Assembly: GCA_032173965.1 (NCBI GenBank)
Contig: CM063310.1
Location: forward strand, 1,489,735 to 1,553,734
DNA: 64,000 nt
Origin: Sitta carolinensis
Lineage: Eukaryota > Chordata > Aves > Passeriformes > Sittidae
Direction of reading: 5' to 3'
The position numbers and the translations under genes were made by a program. Shown here piece by piece: positions 58,201 through 64,000 of the stretch (position 1 is the stretch's first letter; every line of letters starts with the position of its first letter). The notes beneath the pieces are model-generated. The model had not been told where the DNA came from. It was given only the letters and a program-made list of their open reading frames with translations, and ran no database searches.

Positions 58201-60148
58201 CACCCGGGGACACCCAGGACAGACCAGGGGACAGGGGGACACCGGGGAGAACTGGGGACACGGGGAGACCCCCGGGGGGACAGGGGAATGTGGGGGCACC
58301 GGGGAGGGGATGGGGACACCCTGGGACAGCCCGGGACAGATCAGGGGGACAGGGGACACGGGGAGACCCCCGGGACACCCTCAGGACAGACCTGGGGGAC
58401 ATGGGGACATGGGGAGAACTGGGACACCCCTGGGACAGGACTGGGGACACGGGGACACTGGGGGGAACTGGGGACACCCTGGGGAACAGGGGACTGGGGA
58501 CACAGGACACGGAGGGGAATGGGGACCCCTGGACACCCCCGGACAGACAGGGGACACGGGCACAGACAGCCAGGGGACCCAGGCTGCAGCGGACCCTCAG
58601 GCCCCCCAGTGCCAACTCTGCGGCACCAGTGACACCCCAGGACATGCCCCAGTGCAGCCCCGTGCTGCCCAGTGCCCCCTGCCCCGTCCCAGTGCCCCCC
58701 AGTGCCACACTGCTGCTGTCCCCAGTGCCCCCAGTGCCCCCAGTGCCCCCCAGTGCCACACTGCTGCTGTCCCCAGTGCCCCCCAGTGCCCCCCAGTGCC
58801 CCCCAGTATGCCTGGGCTGCAGCCAGCCCTGTCCCCGTGTCCCAGAGGGGGTCCCAGTATGTCCCAGTGCCCCCCAATATCCCCCAGCACCCCCCAGTCC
58901 TGCACCGGGGCTTTTCCCAGTAACTCCCAGTGCTGTCCCCAGTCCACACTGGTATCCCAGTCCATCCCAGTCCATCCCTGTCCCTCCCAGTCCATCCCGG
59001 TCCATCCCTGTCCCTCCCAGTCCCATCCCAGTTCCCCCAGTCCCATCCCAGTCCCATCCCAGTCCATCCCAGTTCCCCCAGTCCCATCCCAGTCCCATCC
59101 CAGTCCCATCCCTGTCCCTCCCAGTCCATCCCAGTCCCCCCAGTCCCATCCCTGTCCCTCCCAGTCCATCCCAGTCCCCCCCAGTCCCATCCCTGTCCCT
59201 CCCAGTCCCCCCCAGTCCCATCCCAGTCCCATCCCAGTCCCCCCCAGTCCCATCCCAGTCCCATCCCAGTCGCTCCCAGTCCCATCCCAGTCCCATCCCA
59301 GTCCCATCCCAGTCGCTTCCAGTCCCATCCCAGTCGCTCCCAGTCCCATCCCAGTTCCCCCAGTCCCATCCCAGTCCCATCCCAGTCCCATCCCAGTTCC
59401 CCCAGTCCCATCCCAGTTCCCCCAGTCCCATCCCAGTCCCATCCCAGTTTCCCCAGTCCCATCCCAGTTCCCCAGTTCCCCCAGTCCCCCCCAGTCCCCC
59501 CCAGTGCCCCCCAGTCCCCCCCAGTGCCCACCTTGATCTTCTCCTGGTACACGTGGTCATCCTCGGCGTACTCCTTGTAGAGCTCGGACAGCTCCAGGCG
59601 CTCCGACACCAGCGGGTTCTGCACGGCGATCTGGGGGCACCGGGGGGGTCACGGCCCTGGGGACCCCCGGGGGGGTCACGGCCCTGGGGACCCCCGGGGG
59701 GGGCGGCTCGGGGGGTCCCGGGGGGGATTTGGGGCGGGGGGGCCGCACCTCCTGCTGGATCCGGTCCTGCTGCGCCATGATCGCCTCGTCGTAGGCCAGG
59801 CAGTTCACGCCTGCGGGGACACCGGGGGTCACCGGGAGGGTCCCGGGGGGGTCCCACCGGGAGGGTCTGGGGGCTCAGGGGACCCCCGAGAGGCGGCGAG
59901 GCCGGGCGGAGCGGGGAAGGCTCGGGGTATTTGCGGTGGGTTCGGGGAACCGGGGGCGGCCCCGGGAGCTGCCGAGGTGAGCGAGGCCCTCCCGGCAGGA
60001 GGGCAACCGCGGCGCGGGGGAGAAGCGGGGTGGGTGTTGGAGGGGATCCCGGCCCGCCGGGGCTGGGTGAGGGGGCTCCATCGGTACCGTCGGCATCGCT
60101 GCCGCCCAGCGGCTCCGGCTGCGGCTGCTGAGGCTCCTCCGCCGCCAT
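52285..60148 (-). CDS. OTUB1: Otubain-1 deubiquitinase, complete, seven exons
   Basis: OTU-family cysteine protease, Lys48-specific, that also blocks E2 enzymes without catalysis. Exons: 60148-60088 (MAAEEPQQPQPEPLGGSDAD), 59810-59749 (GVNCLAYDEAIMAQQDRIQQ), 59630-59532 (IAVQNPLVSERLELSELYKE), 57932-57814 (KYSYIRKTRPDGNCFYRAFG), 55709-55625 (FKEVSARSKEELVAQGFTEF), 54078-53884 (LMELIERVERRVPLPELLAA; TSDYLVVYLRLLTSG) and 52482-52285 (EVEPMAKESDHIHIIALARA; LLYRPGHYDILYK, stop TGA). Lengths sum to 819 nt in one open frame, 272 codons plus stop; human is 271 residues from memory. Catalytic Cys92 (in DGNCFYRAF), Asp89 and His266 (in RPGHYDI) are present. No frame break was found. Acceptors of the last two exons are repeated many times in the adjoining introns. 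Confidence 0.97.
52483..53110 (-). repeat. Tandem copies of the OTUB1 last-exon acceptor and start
   Basis: On the minus strand, GCAGGAGGTGGAGCCCATGG and CCAAGGAGAGTGACCACATC (EVEPMAKESDHI) recur with exon-start positions at 52565, 52649, 52914 and 53033; two or three decayed copies lie at 52690-52850. The real exon starts at 52482. Unit about 83 bp in the fresh copies. The rest of the unit is GGACAGAGGGACAGATGGAC. Confidence 0.93.
53280..53880. repeat. CCCAGGTGCCCAGTGCCCA array in OTUB1 last intron
   Basis: 53630-53880 has units of about 20-30 bp with AAGCCCCCCAGGTGCCCAGT and CCCAGGTACC, seeded at the exon 6 donor (minus strand GCAG|GTACGGGCACCTGGGG). 53280-53620 is a looser 60-70 bp series with TGTACCTGCTGGCAGA, i.e. 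decayed copies of the exon 6 3' end and donor (FCQQ|GTACAG). Confidence 0.88.
54079..55460 (-). repeat. Nine tandem copies of OTUB1 exon 6 5' end with acceptor
   Basis: On the minus strand each unit (about 134 bp in the fresh copies) has CCCCACAG, then CTGATGGAGCTCATCGAGCG and CGTGGAGCGCCAG, then GTGTGTGACACAGG. Exon-start positions: 54213, 54347, 54481, 54699, 54831, 54902, 55056, 55197 and 55364; the real exon starts at 54078. The remaining unit sequence is ACAGGTGTGTCCCAGGTGTG-type. Most copies offer acceptor, 33 nt (LMELIERVERQ) and a GT donor. Confidence 0.95.
55880..56700. repeat. GGGGGTCTCTGGGTGTTTTG array in OTUB1 intron
   Basis: About 38 units of 19-24 bp, with variants GGTCTCAGGGTTGTTTTGGG. 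No stops in one plus frame, giving a spurious Gly/Val/Ser-rich frame. Confidence 0.95.
56820..57805. repeat. CCCCTCCCCAGGTGTATTTT array in OTUB1 intron
   Basis: About 45 units of 20-22 bp (TTTCCCCTCCCCAGGTGTAT, TTTCCCCCTCCCCAGGTGTG). It ends at the donor of exon 4 (57814; minus strand CAGAG|GTGTGTGCCCC). Every unit on the plus strand, antisense to OTUB1, is a pyrimidine tract plus CAG|GT. Confidence 0.95.
57945..58560. repeat. GGGGGGACACCGGGGGACACTGG array in OTUB1 intron
   Basis: 57955-58230 is a regular array of 14-16 bp units (GACACCGGGGG). 58230-58560 is a decayed GGGGACACCGGGGAGAACTGG series, beginning at the acceptor side of exon 4. Confidence 0.92.
58640..59531. repeat. CCCAGT arrays seeded at the OTUB1 exon 3 donor
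   Basis: 58930-59531 has about 40 units of 10-20 bp (CCCAGTCCCATCCCAGTCCC). On the minus strand the array begins at the donor AAG|GTGGGCACTGGGGGGGACT. 58640-58880 is a CCCCCAGTGCC type with a 60-bp duplication containing CACACTGCTGCTGTCCCCAG. Confidence 0.93.
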
Positions 60149-60275
60149 CGCCGCCCTGCCCGCCCCGCGCCGCTTCCGGGGCAGCGCCGCCGCTTCCGGG
60201 GCAGCGCCCGCGCCGCTTCCGGGAGCGGGGCAGGCACCGCCCACAATGGGCGTGGTTACAACGAGTGACCACGCC
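60149..60275 (-). promoter_or_regulatory. OTUB1 promoter region
   Basis: CpG-rich sequence just upstream of the OTUB1 ATG with three copies of CCGCTTCCGGG(A/G) (ETS-type CCGGAAG on the minus strand; near 60171, 60189, 60212), then GGGCGTGGT and GGGCGGT boxes. ETS-driven TATA-less promoters are usual for housekeeping genes. Confidence 0.6.
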
Positions 60276-60319
60276 CCCCTCCCGCCGTGGCGGCGGCTGC
60301 GCTCGGGGAGGGGCGGAGG

Positions 60320-62115
60320 GAGCGGAGGGACCGGGAGAGACCGGGAGAGACCGGGAGAGACCGGGAGAGACTGGAGGGACCGGGAGAGAGCGGGAGAGAC
60401 CGGGAGAGACTGGAGGGACCGGGAGAGACTGGAGGGACCGGGAGAGACCGGGAGAGACCGGGAGAGACCGGAGAGAAACTGGAGGGACCGGGAGAGACTG
60501 GAGGGACCGGGAGAGACCGGGAGAGACTGGAGGGACCTGGAGAGACTGGAGAGACCGGGAGAGACCGGGAGAGACCGGGAGAGACTGGAGGGACCGGGAG
60601 AGAGCGGGAGAGACTGGAGGGACCGGGAGAGACCGGGAGAGACTGGAGGGACCGGGAGAGACTGGAGGGACCGGGAGAGAGCGGGAGAGACCGGGAGAGA
60701 CTGGAGGGACCGGGAGAGACCGGGAGAGACTGGAGGGACCGGGAGAGACCGGGAGAGACTGGAGGGACCGGGAGAGACTGGAGGGACCGGGAGAGACCGG
60801 GAGAGACCGGGAGAGACTGGAGGGACCGGGAGAGACCGGGAGAGACGGGAGAGACCGGGAGAGACTAGAGGGACCGGGAGAGAACTGGAGGGACCGGGAG
60901 AGACCGGGAGAGACCGGGAGAGACTGGAGGGACCGGGAGAGACTGGAGGGACCGGGAGAGACCGGGAGAGACTGGAGGGACCGGGAGAGACTGGAGAGAC
61001 CGGGAGAGACCGGGAGAGACCGGGAGAGACTGGAGGGACCGGGAGAGACTGGAGGGACCGGGAGAGACCGGGAGAGACCGGGAGAGACCGGGAGAGACTG
61101 GGAGAGACTGGAGGGACCGGGAGAGACCGGGAGAGACCGGGAGAGACCGGGAGAGACGGGAGAGACTGGAGGGACCGGGAGAGACTGGAGGGACCGGGAG
61201 AGACCGGGAGAGACCGGGAGAGACCGGGAGAGACCGGGAGAGACTGGAGGGACCGGGAGAGACCGGGAGAGACCGGGAGAGACCGGGAGAGACTGGAGGG
61301 ACCGGGAGAGACTGGAGGGACCGGGAGAGACCGGGAGAGACCGGGAGAGACTGGAGGGACCGGGAGAGACCGGGGAGAGAGCGGGAGAGACTGGAGGGAC
61401 CGGGAGAGACTGGAGGGACCGGGAGAGACCGGGAGAGACCGGGAGAGACCGGGAGAGACTGGGAGAGACTGGAGGGACCGGGAGAGACTGGAGGGACCGG
61501 GAGAGACGGAGGGACCGGGGAGAGACCGGGAGGAACCGGGGGGACCGGGAGAGACGGGAGAGACCGGGAGAGACTGGAGGGACCGGGAGAGACCGGGAGA
61601 GACTGGAGGGACCGGGAGAGACCGGGAGGATGGAGAGACCGGGAGGAGCGGAGAGACTGGAGGGACCGGGAGAGACCGGGAGGGAGCGGAGGGACCGGGA
61701 GAGACCGGGAGAGACTGGAGGGACCGGGAGAGACCGGGAGGGAGCGGGAGGGAGCGGAGGGACCGGGAGAGACTGGAGGGACCGGGAGAGACCGGGAGGG
61801 AGCGGGAGGGAGCGGAGGGACCGGGAGATACCGGGAGGAACCGGGAGAGACTGGAGGGACCGGGAGGAACCGGGGGGACCGGGAGAGAGCGGGAGAGACC
61901 GGGAGAGACTGGAGGGACCGGGAGAGACCGGGAGGGAGCGGAGGGAGCGGAGGGAACGGGAGGGACTGGAGGGACCGGACGGACCTGGAGGGACCGAGAG
62001 AGACCGGAGGGACCGGGAGAGACCGGAGGGACCGGGAGGGACCGGGAGGGAGCGGAGGGACCGGGAGAGACCGGGAGGGACAGGGATGGGTCTGGGATGG
62101 ACTGGGATGGGACGG
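60320..62115. repeat. 10-bp GGGAGAGACC satellite-like array
   Basis: 1.8 kb of ACCGGGAGAG (10 bp) alternating with ACTGGAGGG (9 bp), nearly pure up to 61500, then GGGAGGGAGCGGAGGG variants. Sharp start next to the OTUB1 promoter. Purine-rich on the plus strand. Confidence 0.97.
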
Positions 62116-62276
62116 GGATGGGACTGGGAAGGTGGGGTTGCACAGGAAAAGATCCCGGCGCTGCTGCGGGCGGGGCTCGCTCCCCCCGCGCCTCCTCTCC
62201 CTGCCCCAGGTGTCCCCGGCAGGACTCGCCCCTCCTCATCCTCGCGGGTCGCCCCGGGAGCAGCCGCGTGTGCCCG

Positions 62277-62361
62277 TATCGCGATTATCGCCCCATTCTC
62301 CGCCGGCCCCATTCCAAGTGCCCGCGCTGCCGGCGGGAAGGGGCGGGGCTATGCAAATCAG
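62277..62361. repeat. 85-bp octamer/GC-box element, copy 1
   Basis: From TATCGCGATTATCGCCCCA to GGGGCGGGGCTATGCAAATCAG. It contains a perfect octamer ATGCAAAT (62351-62358) next to a GC box, the arrangement of an snRNA distal sequence element. Copy 2 at 63907-63991 is about 95% identical and in the same orientation. Confidence 0.88.
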
Positions 62362-62403
62362 ATTGCGGACACAGGGAATGATAACTCAAATTTCGCTTTT
62401 ATT

Positions 62404-62415
62404 TCTGTTTTTAAC
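62404..62415 (-). terminator. U2 snRNA 3' box
   Basis: The minus strand reads GTTAAAAACAGA, close to the snRNA 3' box consensus GTTTN0-3AAARNNAGA, 20 nt beyond the mature U2 end. Confidence 0.75.
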
Positions 62416-62434
62416 CCGTTGATATCCCCATGAG

Positions 62435-62622
62435 GGGTGCACCGTTCCCGGAGGCACTGCAATACCGGGACGATGCGCGGAGCGGAGGGAGCAAGCTCCG
62501 GGTCCAACTCCCGAGCCCAAAAATCCGTTTAATATGAAGTCCTCTCATCGAGGACGTATCAGATATTAAACTGATAAGAACAGATACTACACTTGATCTT
62601 AGCCAAAAGGCCGAGAAGCGAT
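62435..62622 (-). ncRNA. RNU2: U2 spliceosomal snRNA, 188 nt
   Basis: U2 base-pairs with the intron branch point. The minus strand begins ATCGCTTCTCGGCCTTTTGG at 62622, contains the branch-point recognition segment GTGTAGTATCTGTTC, stem IIa GTCCTC/GAGGAC, the Sm site ATTTTTGG and the stem-loop IV loop TATTGCAGT, and ends GGTGCACC at about 62435. Length equals the usual 188. Compared with human U2 from memory, the first 70 or so nt are essentially identical. The loop of IIa (GATGA rather than TATCC), the next bases and stem III/IV differ, largely with pairing kept. With a DSE and 3' box in place it looks like an expressed variant rather than a retro-pseudogene. Confidence 0.93.
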
Positions 62623-62839
62623 GCCCGCCCCGCCCCGCGCCCCCCGCCCGCCCCGCGCCGCCTCCCGCACACCTCACGGGCACCCCCGAGACCACCCCGA
62701 AACTCCCCCGAGCTCGGCCGCAGACTCAGCCCCGGCTCCTCCCGCAGCCCCTGCCCGCCATCCTCGGGAATTTTCCCTTTGAAACTCCGCAATCCGCGGG
62801 AGCGGCGCTCCCACAATGCCCTTCTGGAGCCTTCAGATG

Positions 62840-62935
62840 GAATTTGCATAACCACGCCCCTTTTCCCGGCAGCGCGGGGGGCTGGGAGTGAGTTGTTATT
62901 AGCATAATCCCGCCCCTTTGTTTGCATATTCATAG
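62840..62935 (-). promoter_or_regulatory. U2 distal sequence element with three octamer-like motifs
   Basis: ATTTGCAT (62842-62849, ATGCAAAT on the minus strand) followed by ACCACGCCCC lies about 220 bp upstream of U2. ATTAGCATAATCCCGCCCC (about 62898) and TTTGCATATTCAT (about 62921) repeat the theme. Octamer plus Sp1 site at -220 is the standard vertebrate snRNA enhancer. Confidence 0.75.
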
Positions 62936-62989
62936 TGCAGGGAGGGCTCGCTCCGCCCCTCCCCTCACCCAGCGGCGCTGGGGCGGGGG

Positions 62990-63900
62990 GCGCTGGGCGG
63001 GGGGAGCGGGGGGTCCCTGCATCCCCCCGGGAGGGTCTGGGGTCCCTGCCTCCCCCGGGAGGGTTTGGGGGTCCCGCATCCCCCGGGAGGGTTTGGGGGT
63101 CCCTGCCTCCCCCGGGAGGGTCTGGGGTCCCTGCCTCCCCCCGGGAGGGTTTGGGGGTCCCGCATCCCCCGGGAGGGTCTGGGGTCCCTGCCTCCCCCCG
63201 GGAGGGTTTGGGGGTCCCGCATCCCCCGGGAGGGTCTGGGGTCCCTGCCTCCCCCCGGGAAGGTTTGGGGGTCCCGCATCCCCCGGGAGGGTCTGGGGTC
63301 CCTGCTTCCCCCCGGGAGGGTCTGGGGTCCCTGCATCCCCCCGGGAGGGTTTGGGGGTCCCTGCATCCCCCCGGGAGGGTTTGGGGGTCCCTGCATCCCC
63401 CGGGAGGGTCTGGGGTCCCTGCATCCCCCGGGAGGGTCGGGGGTCCCTGCATCCCCCGGGAGGGTCGGGGGTCCCCCGGGAGGGTCTGGGGGTCCCTGCA
63501 TCCCCCCGGGAGGGTGTGGGGTCCCTGCCTCCCCTCGGGAGGGTTTGGGGTCCCTGCATCCCCCTGGAAGGGTCTGGGGGTTCCTGCATCCCCCCGGGAG
63601 GGTCTGGGGGTCCCTGCATCCCCCGGGAGGGTTTGGGGTCCCTGCCTCCCCCCGGGAGGGTTTGGGGGTCCCTGCATCCCCCCGGGAGGGTTTGGGGGTC
63701 CCTGCATCCCCCGGGAGGGTCGGGGGTCCCTGCATCCCCCGGGAGGGTCGGGGGTCCCCCGGGAGGGTCTGGGGGTCCCTGCATCCCCCTGGAAGGGTCT
63801 GGGGGTTCCTGCCTCCCCTCGGGAGGGTTTGGGGTCCCTGCATCCCCCGGGAGGGTTTGGGGTCCCTGCATTCCCCGGGAGGGTTTGGGGTCCTTCTTTC
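62990..63900. repeat. 30-bp array GGGAGGGTTTGGGGGTCCCT
   Basis: About 31 units of 28-31 bp with CCCCCGGGAGGGT(T/C)TGGGG and GTCCCTGC(A/C)TC. Two longer segments (about 63330-63530 and 63600-63790) repeat each other, showing higher-order duplication. Confidence 0.95.
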
Positions 63901-63906
63901 TCCCCA

Positions 63907-63991
63907 TATCGCGATTATCGCCCCAGTCTCCGCTCGCCCCATTCCAAGTGCCCGCGCTGCCGGCGGGAAGGGGCGGGGCTATGCAAATCAG
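63907..63991. repeat. 85-bp octamer/GC-box element, copy 2
   Basis: Direct repeat of 62277-62361, 1630 bp away, with octamer ATGCAAAT at 63981. After CAG the two copies diverge at the right window edge. Confidence 0.88.
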
Positions 63992-64000
63992 GAGCGGCCG

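Noticed and set aside
56220..59780. Open frame of about 1186 codons on the plus strand
   Set aside because: It reads through four unrelated arrays in OTUB1 introns, antisense to the gene; no conserved domain.
57599..62239. Open frame of about 1546 codons on the minus strand, Ser/Leu/Pro-rich
   Set aside because: It is a translation of the GGGAGAGACC array plus out-of-frame OTUB1 exons and promoter. Composition repeats exactly with the 10-bp unit.
62277..62361. Second U2 or other snRNA directly downstream of the first octamer element
   Set aside because: The sequence to its left is the GGGAGAGACC array and to its right the U2 gene on the minus strand; no further snRNA body is visible inside the window.

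Overview
The window looks like vertebrate nuclear DNA from a very GC-rich, gene-dense, minisatellite-laden chromosome, most likely an avian dot microchromosome. Eight protein genes and one snRNA gene are recognisable by exon-by-exon similarity to human proteins recalled from memory. All have GT-AG introns that are short apart from tandem repeats. The gene set (LTBP3, MAP3K11, PCNX3, SIPA1, FERMT3, STIP1, FLRT1, OTUB1) corresponds to human 11q13.1, but the blocks are joined differently. The species cannot be named from the sequence.

Layout: LTBP3 first coding exon (minus, 394-632; rest off the left edge); MAP3K11 (minus, 2122-7385; no SH3 exon found); PCNX3 5' exons only (plus, 9040-10272) followed closely by a poly(A) signal; SIPA1 (plus, 12334-21650); FERMT3 (plus, 22823-37598); STIP1 (minus, 38598-46488); FLRT1 (minus, 47648-49558, with two likely 5' UTR exons to 51.3 kb); OTUB1 (minus, 52285-60148, complete, 272 codons); a U2 snRNA gene (minus, 62435-62622) with distal octamer/GC-box elements and a 3' box. 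Nearly everything else is tandem repeat: roughly 40 separate arrays, with units of about 9 to 134 bp.

Functionally these are unrelated housekeeping and signalling genes: TGF-beta matrix storage, JNK-pathway MAP3K, pecanex, Rap1 GAP, kindlin-3 integrin activator, Hsp70/Hsp90 organiser, LRR adhesion receptor and deubiquitinase. SIPA1 (Rap1 off-switch) and FERMT3 (integrin activator) act in the same leukocyte/platelet adhesion pathway and lie tail to head.

The most unusual structure is the relation of the arrays to splice sites. Many arrays begin within a few bases of a 5' splice site. Several others are tandem copies of a unit that contains a 3' splice site plus the first 20-45 nt of the neighbouring exon (SIPA1 exons 7 and 8, STIP1 exons 6 and 13, OTUB1 exons 6 and 7) or the last exon bases plus the donor (LTBP3 exon 1). 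In OTUB1 the copies form ready-made 33-nt in-frame micro-exon cassettes. Single-base frame breaks, several at homopolymers, affect LTBP3, SIPA1, FERMT3, STIP1 and FLRT1, whereas MAP3K11 and OTUB1 are clean. I read most of the breaks as consensus errors rather than gene death, but this needs read-level proof.
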